DNA of 64,000 bases, from assembly GCF_014334095.1 (NCBI RefSeq), contig NZ_CP060495.1, positions 1,387,001 through 1,451,000 on the forward strand, in the 5' to 3' direction. The notes below the pieces were generated by a model. It did not search any database. It saw only the letters and a list, made by a program, of their open reading frames with translations, and had not been told where the DNA came from. This DNA is from Novosphingopyxis iocasae (GTDB taxonomy: Bacteria; Pseudomonadota; Alphaproteobacteria; Sphingomonadales; Sphingomonadaceae). Below, piece after piece: positions 43,952 through 51,853 of this stretch. The stretch's first letter is position 1. Every line of letters begins with the position of its first letter. The position numbers and the translations under genes were made by a program.

Positions 43952-44391
43952 CATCGAAACGCTCCATGGTCGGATTTATTGACCTGTCGCTGATCCTGCT
44001 CGGTTCCGTCGCGCTGATCGGCGAACTGCACCAGCGCGAACTCGTCGACCATCCTCTGGTGAGCAGGCGCGAGGATATGGAACGCGGCAACAGCGTGACC
44101 GTCGCTATCGGCCGCCTGTTCGAACCGGGCGAGGCACGCCTTTCGGTACAGGGCGACAGCTGGGTGCGGAACATGGCGCGCACCGCCGGCGGGCAGCGCG
44201 TTTCCGTTCGGGTTGCAATCGACGATCGTCACGGCAATGCACGTCTCGACGGCTGGGAACAGGCCGCCGCGCGGACCGCCGCGATCATGTACGCGCTCGA
44301 ACGCGGCGGCGTACCGTCCGATCATATTGATCCGACCGTCCCGCCTCATGCTGGCGGTGCAGAAGGAATCACCGTCACGATTAGCGGCTGA
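43948..44391 (+). CDS. Small MotB/ExbD-like partner with OmpA-like tail
   Basis: A 147-residue protein, about half the length of MotB. One N-terminal helix (VGFIDLSLILLGSVALIGEL) bears an aspartate at residue 12 in the position expected for a proton-carrying residue. A short linker leads to an OmpA-like C terminus (EPGEARLSVQGDSWVRNMA, then AARTAAIMYALERGGVPSDHI). It lacks the standard peptidoglycan-binding NX2LSX2R-type motif. The ATG overlaps the stop of its MotA-like partner. I infer a proton-driven stator or energiser complex with an unknown target. Confidence 0.75.
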   Translation: MTSKRSMVGFIDLSLILLGSVALIGELHQRELVDHPLVSRREDMERGNSVTVAIGRLFEPGEARLSVQGDSWVRNMARTAGGQRVSVRVAIDDRHGNARLDGWEQAAARTAAIMYALERGGVPSDHIDPTVPPHAGGAEGITVTISG

Positions 44392-44396
44392 AATTT

Positions 44397-44413
44397 TGGC
44401 ATGCCCCTTGCTT
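44397..44413 (+). promoter_or_regulatory. Sigma54 promoter for flgA
   Basis: TGGCATGCCCCTTGCTT matches TGGCA[C/T]-N5-TTGC with exact spacing. The predicted start is near 44423, 32 bases before the flgA ATG. Confidence 0.75.
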
Positions 44414-44454
44414 TGGAATGACCGACAGTCTTTTCGATCCGAGGATTCGAACCC

Positions 44455-44979
44455 ATGCGCCCTGCCCTTCTTCCGACCGCAATCGCCGCCGCCGCTGCAA
44501 TAGCCATTGCACCGGCCGCAGCCGCCGGCTTCCAGAATCTGACCGATCTCGACGTGGCGGTGGCCGCCCATATGGGCGCCGAAATTGGTGAGCCGGGCGG
44601 TGCACGCGCGCCGGTCGACCGCCGTCTGAAGCTGAAAGCCTGCCCGGAGGCACCTGCCGTATCCGGCCCCGTACTCGGCGCCGCGATCGTCCGCTGCGAG
44701 CCTGTCGGCTGGTCGATCCGGGTACCGCTGAAGCTCGACGCAGCGACGCGCAGCTCCGCAGCATCGCCTGCCGTAAGGGTGAAGGAAGAAGACGCCGTCA
44801 GCCGCGGCCAGGCCGTCCGGCTCACCGTAGAGGGCGCCGGCTTCGCTATTTCCCGCACCATGATAGCAGACAAGAACGGCAAGATCGGCGACATGATCTC
44901 GGTCCGCGCGGACCGGATGGCCAAGCCCATTCTGGCGCGTGTCGTCGATATCGGCGAGGTGTCGGTTCCGGGCAGCTGA
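44455..44979 (+). CDS. flgA: Flagellar basal-body P-ring formation chaperone FlgA
   Basis: A 174-residue periplasmic chaperone for FlgI. A cleavable signal (ALLPTAIAAAAAIAIAPAAAAG) is followed by a short N-terminal part and the C-terminal SAF/FlgA domain with VSRGQAVRLTVEGAGFAIS and GDMISVRA...KPILARVVDIGEVSV. It is shorter than the E. coli protein and lacks much of its N-terminal region. It is separated from flgM by a promoter region. Confidence 0.85.
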   Translation: MRPALLPTAIAAAAAIAIAPAAAAGFQNLTDLDVAVAAHMGAEIGEPGGARAPVDRRLKLKACPEAPAVSGPVLGAAIVRCEPVGWSIRVPLKLDAATRSSAASPAVRVKEEDAVSRGQAVRLTVEGAGFAISRTMIADKNGKIGDMISVRADRMAKPILARVVDIGEVSVPGS

Positions 44980-45021
44980 GCCCCGCTTCCGCGAGCGCCG
45001 AATTTTTTTTAAAGTTTTTCT

Positions 45022-45047
45022 TAAAGTCCAACCTCAGCTGCCGTTAC
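45022..45047 (+). promoter_or_regulatory. Sigma28-like promoter for flgM
   Basis: TAAAGTCC is followed by GCCGTTAC, with 14 bases between TAAA and the -10 element. This resembles TAAA-N15-GCCGATAA of FliA, with six of eight -10 positions matching, but the spacer is one base shorter. It lies 29 bases before the flgM ATG. Confidence 0.6.
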
Positions 45048-45075
45048 CGGTACCGAGACACTGAAAGAGGTTATC

Positions 45076-45354
45076 ATGAAACTCGATCGTACCACCGGCT
45101 ACAGCCCCGTTTCCACGGCGGCATTGCGAGGCGGCAGTGCCAAGGCGGTTTCTTCCATCGGCGCGGGCCGCCCCGCCAGCAACGAGACTTCGGTGCGTCA
45201 ATCCGACGCAGCGACGATCGCCAGCGAAGGCGCGCCCGTCGATCAGGCCAAGATCGCCGAAATCCGCGCCGCCATCGCGGAGGGAAGCTACATCGTCGAT
45301 CCGCAAAAGCTTGCGCAGAAAATGATCGCGCTCGACCTCTATAGCGAAGGCTGA
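45076..45354 (+). CDS. flgM: Anti-sigma28 factor FlgM
   Basis: A 92-residue protein with a disordered, polar N terminus and a C-terminal sigma-binding region (PVDQAKIAEIRAAIAEGSY and DPQKLAQKMIALD), as in FlgM. It binds FliA until the hook is complete, then is exported through the flagellum. AAAGAGG lies before the ATG. A FliA gene is present 3 kb downstream. Confidence 0.88.
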   Translation: MKLDRTTGYSPVSTAALRGGSAKAVSSIGAGRPASNETSVRQSDAATIASEGAPVDQAKIAEIRAAIAEGSYIVDPQKLAQKMIALDLYSEG

Positions 45355-45362
45355 CGCGGCAT

Positions 45363-45656
45363 ATGCCGATCCTTTCGATCCAGACCGCGCAAGAACGTCT
45401 GATCGCCGCGCTCGACGCCGGTGACGCGCAGGACATCATGACCGCCACGGGCGAACTTTCCACGCTGATCGATGAATTGCGTGATCTGCCGGCGATCTAT
45501 GCCGACAACGACACGCGCGAAGCGTTTGAGCGGATCGACAAGCTATCCCACGCCGCTGCCTTGCGGCTGCGCATGCTGACCGATCATACGCGTCAGAAGC
45601 TTGAGCTGCTCGGCCACGAAGATCGGCGCTTGCGCTACGGCCCCCGCGCCGCCTGA
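45363..45656 (+). CDS. FlgN-like flagellar export chaperone (putative)
   Basis: A 97-residue helical protein directly after flgM. The long amphipathic helices (AQERLIAALDAGDAQDIMTATGEL, then LSHAAALRLRMLTDHTRQK) and the position next to flgM suggest the FlgN chaperone for FlgK/FlgL, although sequence conservation is weak. A terminator follows the stop, so it ends the flgM unit. Confidence 0.55.
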   Translation: MPILSIQTAQERLIAALDAGDAQDIMTATGELSTLIDELRDLPAIYADNDTREAFERIDKLSHAAALRLRMLTDHTRQKLELLGHEDRRLRYGPRAA

Positions 45657-45680
45657 CCGACAGTTTTATCACGAATATCG

Positions 45681-45703
45681 GGGCCGCCTTGCGCGGCCTT
45701 TTG
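45681..45703 (+). terminator. Intrinsic terminator after the flgM unit
   Basis: GGCCGC and GCGGCC form a 6-bp stem over CTTGC and are followed by TTTT. It lies 25 bases after the FlgN-like gene and before the sigma54 promoter of the transglycosylase gene. Confidence 0.75.
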
Positions 45704-45770
45704 TCGTGATGGGCCACATATCCGTTCAGATAGTTAATCAGGACCGTTGAGCGGAATCATTTCACTGAAT

Positions 45771-45787
45771 TGGCACAACTCTTGCTG
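45771..45787 (+). promoter_or_regulatory. Sigma54 promoter for the lytic transglycosylase-flhA-fliA unit
   Basis: TGGCACAACTCTTGCTG is a perfect match to TGGCAC-N5-TTGC. The start near 45797 gives an 18-base leader containing AGGAGA before the ATG at 45815. Confidence 0.85.
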
Positions 45788-45814
45788 ATCTTCCACCGAA
45801 ACAGGAGACGGCAA

Positions 45815-46612
45815 ATGCCATCGGAAATCAGCAACTACGCGAGAATGGGGGGTGACCGCATCACCCGTGCCATCGCGCAGTCGGCGCGCAAAACCGGTGT
45901 CGATTTCGACTATCTGATGGGTCAGGCCCGCATCGAAAGCGGCATGAACCCAAACGCTAAGGCACCCACCAGCTCGGCCACCGGCCTCTATCAGTTCATC
46001 AGCCAGAGCTGGCTGGCCGTGGTCGATCAGCATGGCGCGAACCATGGGCTCGACTGGGCGGCTAACGCCATCGGCAAGGATTCACGCGGCCGCTACACCG
46101 TGTCCGATCCCGGCATGCGCCAGGCGATCCTCGATCTGCGCAAGAACCCGGAAGTCGCCGCTGCGATGGCCGGGGAGTTCGCGTCCGACAACAAGGATTA
46201 CCTCGAAAGCCGGCTGGGCCGGGAGATGGCGCCCGTCGATCTCTACCTCGCCCACTTCCTGGGTGCGGGCGGGGCGGCGAAGTTTCTTTCCGCCCACGCA
46301 TCGAACCCGGATGCAGCCGCCGCGCCCCATTTCGGCAAGGCGGCAAGCGCCAACCGCAACATCTTCTACGCCTCGGGCGGGCGCATGCGCAGCTTCGACG
46401 AAATCCGCAGCCGCTTCGCCGCCAAGCTGGGTGACGGCGCGAATATGCCGATGGGCGGCAACAATGCGCCGGGCGGCAACGACATGCCGTACGTCCAGCC
46501 TGCCGACTATCTTCGCCTCGCCAGTCAGCGCCAGGCACCTTCCGGAACCGACCTCAACCGTAACGACAATGCGCGCCTTGCCTACATGCTGCTCGCATCG
46601 ATGGGAGCCTGA
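45815..46612 (+). CDS. Flagellum-associated lytic transglycosylase (SLT)
   Basis: A 265-residue peptidoglycan-cleaving SLT enzyme. The catalytic glutamate is Glu41 in QARIESGMNP, followed by SSATGLYQFISQSW, the GLYQ motif of the family. It lies in a flagellar operon ahead of flhA and probably opens the cell wall for the rod, replacing the missing FlgJ domain. No Sec signal peptide is seen with this start, so export may be by the flagellar apparatus. AGGAGA precedes the ATG; in-frame upstream codons fall inside the promoter. Confidence 0.87.
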   Translation: MPSEISNYARMGGDRITRAIAQSARKTGVDFDYLMGQARIESGMNPNAKAPTSSATGLYQFISQSWLAVVDQHGANHGLDWAANAIGKDSRGRYTVSDPGMRQAILDLRKNPEVAAAMAGEFASDNKDYLESRLGREMAPVDLYLAHFLGAGGAAKFLSAHASNPDAAAAPHFGKAASANRNIFYASGGRMRSFDEIRSRFAAKLGDGANMPMGGNNAPGGNDMPYVQPADYLRLASQRQAPSGTDLNRNDNARLAYMLLASMGA

Positions 46613-46620
46613 TCGCTCGT

Positions 46621-48756
46621 ATGAACGCCCAATCCACCAAGCCCGGCAATGGCTTTCTCGCTCTGCTCGATATCCGCTCGGCGCTGTTGCCGCTGGCGAC
46701 GCTCCTGCTCGTCGTGTTCCTGGTCCTGCCGGTACCCGCCTTCGTGCTGGACGTCGGCTTCATCACCAACATCATGATCTCGCTCGCAGTTCTGATGGTG
46801 GCGCTGAACGCCACCAAGCCGCTCGATTTCTCCAGCTTCCCGACGGTCCTTCTGTTCGCGACGCTGCTGCGCCTTGGCCTCAACGTCGCCTCGACGCGCG
46901 TCGTGCTGGTGTCCGGCAATGAGGGTGGTGACGCCGCGGGCCATGTGATCGAAGCCTTCGGTTCGATGCTGATCGGCGGCGACTATGTCGTCGGCCTGTT
47001 CGTGTTTGCGATCCTGATGATCATCAACATGGTCGTCATCACCAAGGGTGCGGGCCGCGTGTCGGAAGTCAGCGCTCGCTTCACCCTGGACGCCCTGCCC
47101 GGCAAGCAGATGGCGATCGACGCCGATCTGGGCGCCGGCCTCATCACGCCGGAAGAAGCCAAGCAGCGCCGCGTGGACGTTGCCACTGAAGCCGATTTCT
47201 ACGGATCGATGGACGGTGCCAGCAAGTTCGTGAAGGGCGATGCCATTGCCGGCGTGCTGATCCTCGTGATCAACATCGTCGGCGGTATCGTGCTGGGCGT
47301 TACCAGCCATGACATGGCGCTCGGCGATGCGGCGTCCACCTACACCATGCTCGCCATCGGCGACGCGCTGGTGGCGCAGGTGCCAGCCCTGCTGCTGTCG
47401 ATTGCGGCGGCGGCCATCGTCACCCGCGTTTCCTCGCCCTTCGATCTTGGCGGCCAGATTTCCTCTCAGTTCGGATCGCACAAGGCCTGGATTCCCGTGG
47501 CGGCAATCCTGACGATCCTGGGCGTCCTGCCCGGCATGCCGCATATGATCATCCTGCCGGCAGCCGGCGTTGCCGCCTACTTCGCCTATCGCTTCTCGCG
47601 CCCTGCGCCGGAAGAGGAAGAGGTCGAAGACGCGCCCCCGCCCAATCCCAATCTCATCAACTGGAGCGATGTTTCCGACGAAGCGATGCTCGGTATCGAA
47701 GTCGGCTACGCGCTCACCGCGCTGGTGGATGAGCGCAAGGATGCGCCGTTGATGAAGCGCGTGACCGGCATCCGCAAGCAGCTGTCCAAAGAGCTCGGCT
47801 TCGTAATCCCGCTGGTGCGGATCAAGGACGATCTGACGCTCGATCCCAACGCCTATCGCATCACAATCGGCGGCACGGTAATCGGCGAAGACGTGATCTG
47901 GCCCGAGGATATGCTGGCCATCGACAGCGGCGATATCGACGAGGAGATCGAAGGCCGCGTCTGCAAGGACCCTACCTTCGGCATGGATGCCCGCTGGATC
48001 TCGCCCGACAAACGGCCCGAGGCGATCGTGTCTGGATACACTGTGGTCGACGCTTCCACCGTACTCGCCACACATCTCAACCACATGATCCGTCTCAACG
48101 CCGCGCAGCTGTTCGGCATGGACGAGACCAAGATGCTGCTAGACAACTTGAAGGAGCGCGCGCCGGAGCTCGTCGAAGGGCTCACCCCCAAGGCGCTGTC
48201 GCTCTTCGCGGTATCCGCGGTCTGCCGCGCGCTGCTGATCGAAGGCGTTCCGCTGAAGGACTTCCGCCGCCTCTGCTCGGCCATGGTCGAGGCCACCGGC
48301 GATGGCTGCACCGATATCCCGACGGTGGTGGAGCGCGTGCGCCAGCGTATCGGTTCCATCATCATCCAGTCGCTCGTTCCCGTCAGCATGCCGCTGCCGG
48401 TGGTCACGCTCGACCCGGAGCTGGAAGGTCTTATCGGCCAGTCGATCAAGGTGGCGGGCGATGCCAGCTTCCCGATCGAGCCGGGCCTCGGCCAGCGCAT
48501 CCTTGCCGCCATCGAGGAATCGAGCGAACGGCTGATGCTGCGCCAACAGAGCTTTGCGCTGGTCACCTCGCCCGCCGCCCGCAAGGCGTTGTCGGACCTG
48601 CTCCGTCCGCGCTTCCCCGACACCCCCGTGCTTTCCTTCCGCGAATTGCCCGACGACAAACCGGTCGAGGTGATCGCCACGGTCGGCGGGCAGCAGGAGG
48701 CAGTGCCGGCACCCGCACCCGCCCCGCAAGCCAAGCACAGCTTCACACAGCTTTAA
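46621..48756 (+). CDS. flhA: Flagellar export gate protein FlhA
   Basis: A 711-residue export-gate protein with about eight membrane helices in the first 330 residues and a large cytoplasmic C-terminal domain. The family stretch ATLLRLGLNVASTRVVLV and the FHIPEP-like cytoplasmic region GAGRVSEVSARFTLDALPGKQMAID are present. It lies 8 bases after the transglycosylase gene. It receives FliI/FliH and substrates at the base of the flagellum. Confidence 0.96.
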   Translation: MNAQSTKPGNGFLALLDIRSALLPLATLLLVVFLVLPVPAFVLDVGFITNIMISLAVLMVALNATKPLDFSSFPTVLLFATLLRLGLNVASTRVVLVSGNEGGDAAGHVIEAFGSMLIGGDYVVGLFVFAILMIINMVVITKGAGRVSEVSARFTLDALPGKQMAIDADLGAGLITPEEAKQRRVDVATEADFYGSMDGASKFVKGDAIAGVLILVINIVGGIVLGVTSHDMALGDAASTYTMLAIGDALVAQVPALLLSIAAAAIVTRVSSPFDLGGQISSQFGSHKAWIPVAAILTILGVLPGMPHMIILPAAGVAAYFAYRFSRPAPEEEEVEDAPPPNPNLINWSDVSDEAMLGIEVGYALTALVDERKDAPLMKRVTGIRKQLSKELGFVIPLVRIKDDLTLDPNAYRITIGGTVIGEDVIWPEDMLAIDSGDIDEEIEGRVCKDPTFGMDARWISPDKRPEAIVSGYTVVDASTVLATHLNHMIRLNAAQLFGMDETKMLLDNLKERAPELVEGLTPKALSLFAVSAVCRALLIEGVPLKDFRRLCSAMVEATGDGCTDIPTVVERVRQRIGSIIIQSLVPVSMPLPVVTLDPELEGLIGQSIKVAGDASFPIEPGLGQRILAAIEESSERLMLRQQSFALVTSPAARKALSDLLRPRFPDTPVLSFRELPDDKPVEVIATVGGQQEAVPAPAPAPQAKHSFTQL

Positions 48757-48771
48757 CAGGAGGCCGTGACG

Positions 48772-49500
48772 ATGACTTTTCAGCCCCAGCACAGCCTTAC
48801 CTACGGTCGCACGCCGTCCCGGCAAAAACCGCAGCAGCTGGTCGAGGATCACATTCCGCTGGTGCGCAAGATCGCCTGGCATGTCTCAGGCCGTGCGCCA
48901 TCCAGTATCGAGGTGGAGGACCTGATCCAGATCGGCCTGATCGCCCTTATCGAAGCGGCGCGGCGCTATGAAGATCAGGGCCACCAGTTTTCCACCTATG
49001 CCGGCACGCGCATTCGAGGGGCGATGATGGATCATCTGCGCGCCCAGTCCAATCTCTGCCGATCCGCCCTGCAATTCCGGCGCGATCTGCGCCGGGCGCA
49101 GGAAAAGCTGATGGGACAGCTGGGGCGCGAGCCGGGCGAAAGCGAACTGGCCGCCGAAATGGGCTTGGGCGCATCAGAATTTCTGGCCCGCTTCGATCAG
49201 GCGGCCGACGTCCAGATGGAATCGATGGACGAGGTATATTCCGAACACAGCGTCTGGTTCGCCTCCGAGGAGGATGGCGCGGATGTGGCGCTGGAACGCG
49301 ATCAGCTGCAGCAGCTCGTCCAGGCCGGGATCGGTACGCTCAGCGAGCGTGAACAAATGGTTTTGCAATTGTTCTTCGTCGAAGAACTGAACCTCGAAGA
49401 AATCGGCGCCGTCCTAGGCGTAACTGCCGCGCGCGTATGTCAGATCAAGAAAGCCGCGCTCGATACCATGCGCAAGCGACTGGCGGCTCAGATGGGCTGA
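48772..49500 (+). CDS. fliA: Flagellar sigma factor FliA (sigma28)
   Basis: A 242-residue sigma70-family factor with region 2 (IPLVRKIAWHVSG and DLIQIGLIALIEAARRYE, then STYAGTRIRGAMMDHLR), region 3 and region 4 (LSEREQMVLQLFF..EIGAVLGVTAARVCQIK). It fits FliA for late flagellar genes, controlled by FlgM. The ATG at 48772 is chosen because AGGAGG lies at the right distance; a GTG at 48766 is too close to it. It follows flhA by 15 bases. Confidence 0.93.
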   Translation: MTFQPQHSLTYGRTPSRQKPQQLVEDHIPLVRKIAWHVSGRAPSSIEVEDLIQIGLIALIEAARRYEDQGHQFSTYAGTRIRGAMMDHLRAQSNLCRSALQFRRDLRRAQEKLMGQLGREPGESELAAEMGLGASEFLARFDQAADVQMESMDEVYSEHSVWFASEEDGADVALERDQLQQLVQAGIGTLSEREQMVLQLFFVEELNLEEIGAVLGVTAARVCQIKKAALDTMRKRLAAQMG

Positions 49501-49546
49501 ACGGGCACGCTCTTTTTATCGAATGAGCGTCTTTAAAGACATCATC

Positions 49547-49584
49547 AAAAAGCCCCCGCCGGATCGACCGGCGGGGGCTTTTTT
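49547..49584. terminator. Bidirectional terminator between fliA and the first flagellin gene
   Basis: GCCCCCGCCGG and CCGGCGGGGGC form an 11-bp stem over ATCGA with AAAAA on the left and TTTTTT on the right. It serves the plus-strand fliA unit and the minus-strand flagellin. Confidence 0.92.
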
Positions 49585-49617
49585 GTAAAATTTGAGAGGA
49601 TCGAGACCGTCTTGCGC

Positions 49618-50466
49618 TTAACGCAGCAAGCTGAGGACGCCCTGCTGGCTCTGGTTGGCCTGTGCGAGCATCGCGGTGGATGCCTGGTTCAGGATCTGGA
49701 ACTTCGCCATTGCGGTCGATTCCTGCGAGAAATCCGCGTCCTGGATACGGCTGCGGCTTTCGGACAGGTTGGTAATGCGGTCGTCCAGGCTGCTGACGGT
49801 AGCCTGCAGGCGATTCTGCGAGGCACCAAGACCGGCCTGTGCGGTGGTCACCGTGCTGAGGGCGGCATCGAGCGAACTCAGCGCGGCGGTAGCGCCAACA
49901 TCAGTGCTGATGTCGATGGCGGCCACGGTCGTGGTACCATCGGTAAGCTGCGACGTACGAACATCTGCAATGCTGACGGTAACCTGCTGGTTCGCATTTG
50001 CACCGGTCTGGATGGCGACCGACTTCGCCGCACCAGCGGTAACTCCATCGCCCTTCAGAAGATCGACGCCGTTGAACGTCGTATTGTCGGTAATGCTGGT
50101 GATCTGATCCTTGAGCGCGGCAACCTCCTTCTGCAGGTTGGCACGGTCAGCCGTGCCCAGCGTGCCGTTGGCAGACTGCACTGCTAGCTCGCGCATACGC
50201 TGCAGCGAGTTGGTGATCTGGTTCATGCCGCCCTCGGCGGTCTGAACGAGCGAAATACCGTCATTCGCATTGCGCTTGGCCATATTGAGGCCGCGCACTT
50301 CCGAAGTCATTTTAGTGGCAATGGCAAGGCCGGCGGCATCGTCGCTGGCGGTGTTGATACGCTGCCCGGTCGACAGGCGTTCCATCGTCTTGCTGAGGCC
50401 CATTTCGGCTCGTGTTGATGCCGTGGTGGCGCGCATCGCCGAAACATTGGTTCCGATAACAGTCAT
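49618..50466 (-). CDS. fliC: Flagellin (1)
   Basis: A 282-residue filament protein. The conserved N-terminal coil ([22 protein letters not shown] and [19 protein letters not shown]) and the C-terminal coil ([23 protein letters not shown] and [13 protein letters not shown]) are both complete. There is only a small variable centre, so surface domains D2/D3 are absent. It is one of three tandem flagellin genes, closest to the second one. The start region carries a palindrome and weak sigma28-like element. Confidence 0.97.
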   Translation of the reverse strand: MTVIGTNVSAMRATTASTRAEMGLSKTMERLSTGQRINTASDDAAGLAIATKMTSEVRGLNMAKRNANDGISLVQTAEGGMNQITNSLQRMRELAVQSANGTLGTADRANLQKEVAALKDQITSITDNTTFNGVDLLKGDGVTAGAAKSVAIQTGANANQQVTVSIADVRTSQLTDGTTTVAAIDISTDVGATAALSSLDAALSTVTTAQAGLGASQNRLQATVSSLDDRITNLSESRSRIQDADFSQESTAMAKFQILNQASTAMLAQANQSQQGVLSLLR

Positions 50467-50527
50467 GTTCGTTCCTTTTCCCGTTGCGGCGACAAGTCTA
50501 GCAGTATTCGCCTCATGTTATTTGACG

Positions 50528-50537
50528 GGACATGTCC
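50528..50537. promoter_or_regulatory. Palindrome GGACATGTCC upstream of flagellin 1
   Basis: A perfect 10-base palindrome, nearly extended to ACGGGACATGTCCGT, lies 62 bases upstream of the flagellin start. A weak TAAA-N14-CCCGTCAA element overlaps it on the minus strand. A repressor or activator could bind here; this is speculative. Confidence 0.35.
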
Positions 50538-50608
50538 GTTATTTTTAAGCTCTTTTATTGATTAGATGAGGTTTTCTTATGGTTAATAAAAGACTAACTA
50601 TTATATAC

Positions 50609-50646
50609 CAAAAAAAAGGCGCCCGCCGGACAGACCGACGGACGCC
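50609..50646 (-). terminator. Terminator of the second flagellin gene
   Basis: On the minus strand GGCGTCCGTCGG and CCGGCGGGCGCC form a stem with two G-T wobbles, followed by eight T. It lies downstream of the second flagellin stop. Confidence 0.8.
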
Positions 50647-50701
50647 AGTATCGTCTCCGGAGCGGATCGATCCCGAAGGACCGACCCGCCACCCCGAAGG
50701 A

Positions 50702-51601
50702 TCAGCGCAGCAGGCTGAGAACCCCCTGCTGGCTTTGGTTGGCCTGCGCCAGCATCGCAGTGGATGCCTGGTTCAGGATCTGGAATTTCGCCATTGCGGT
50801 CGACTCGGTCGAGAAGTCGGCATCCTGGATGCGGCTGCGGCTTTCCGACAGGTTCGTGACGCGGTCGTCCAGGCTGCTGACGGTTGCCTGCAGGCGGTTC
50901 TGCGAGGCACCGAGATCGGCCTGTCCGGTGGTCACCGTGCTCAGCGCGGCATCGAGAATGCCCAGGGCCGCGGTAGCACCTGCACCGTAGGAGATATCGA
51001 TGTTGGAAACGATGGCGTCGACATCGGTCGTTCCATCGGCTGCCTTAAACGTCTCCTGGGTGGTACCGTCAGCCTGGAACTGCTTGAGCGAGGTGGTCTG
51101 AACATCAGCGATGTTGATCGTGACCTGCTGGCCCGCACCCGCACCGGTCTGGATCGCGACCGACTTCGCACCGCCGGCACCATCGCCCTTCAGGAGGCTA
51201 ACGCCGTTGAAGGTCGTGTTGTCGGCGACGCTGGTGATCTGATCCTTCAGCGCGGCAACTTCCTTCTGAAGGTTCGCGCGGTCCGCATCGCCGAGCGTGC
51301 CGTTGGCTGACTGAACCGCCAGCTCACGCATACGCTGCAGCGAGTTGGTGATCTGATTCATGCCGCCTTCGGCCGTCTGGGCCAGAGAGATACCGTCGTT
51401 CGCATTGCGCTTGGCCATATTGAGGCCGCGCACTTCCGAAGTCATCTTGGTGGCGATAGCGAGGCCGGCAGCGTCGTCGCTGGCGGAGTTGATGCGCTGG
51501 CCGGTCGACAGACGTTCCATCGTCTTGCTGAGGCCCATTTCGGCCCGCGTGGACGCCGTGGTGGCGCGCATCGCGGAAACATTGGTTCCGATAACAGTCA
51601 T
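50702..51601 (-). CDS. fliC: Flagellin (2)
   Basis: A 299-residue flagellin, closest to the first copy, with identical coil ends ([22 protein letters not shown] and [12 protein letters not shown]). The variable centre (about 185-220) includes a short insert [20 protein letters not shown]. Its promoter region has the best sigma28-like element among the flagellin genes. The tandem copies probably arose by duplication. Confidence 0.97.
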   Translation of the reverse strand: MTVIGTNVSAMRATTASTRAEMGLSKTMERLSTGQRINSASDDAAGLAIATKMTSEVRGLNMAKRNANDGISLAQTAEGGMNQITNSLQRMRELAVQSANGTLGDADRANLQKEVAALKDQITSVADNTTFNGVSLLKGDGAGGAKSVAIQTGAGAGQQVTINIADVQTTSLKQFQADGTTQETFKAADGTTDVDAIVSNIDISYGAGATAALGILDAALSTVTTGQADLGASQNRLQATVSSLDDRVTNLSESRSRIQDADFSTESTAMAKFQILNQASTAMLAQANQSQQGVLSLLR

Positions 51602-51707
51602 GTTTGTTCCTTTTTCCCTTGGTGGGGCGACCGGTTAGGGACGCCTCGGAAACTGTAACGGTCGTGAAATCTGAAACTTAAGCCGAAATATTATTTTTTT
51701 TCAAAAG

Positions 51708-51736
51708 TATATCGGATATAGTTAAGACGTTTTAAT
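51708..51736 (-). promoter_or_regulatory. Sigma28-like promoter and TTAA motif pair of flagellin 2
   Basis: On the minus strand TAAA is followed after 14 bases by TCCGATAT (six of eight FliA -10 positions). The -10 area is the inverted repeat TATATC-G-GATATA (51708-51720). A TTAA-N6-TTAAC pair, resembling a CtrA half-site pair, overlaps the -35 region. The start codon is about 107 bases downstream. Confidence 0.55.
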
Positions 51737-51853
51737 AGGCGTCAACCGAACCGAATAACAATTCTCTACTGCCTCGAACGCCTGCCCGGCTTCCGGACAG
51801 ACGTATCGAGACTGTGAAGGGCGGATACCAGCCCGCCCTTTTGATCAGTGTCC

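Noticed and set aside
46582-48084. Minus-strand open frame of 500 codons antisense to flhA
   Set aside because: Composition is His/Arg-rich shadow coding; FlhA is unambiguous on the plus strand.
51817-51843. AAGGGCGG/CCGCCCTT hairpin after the third flagellin gene
   Set aside because: On the minus strand it lacks a T run (TTCAC follows), so I do not call it an intrinsic terminator, although it may still end transcription.
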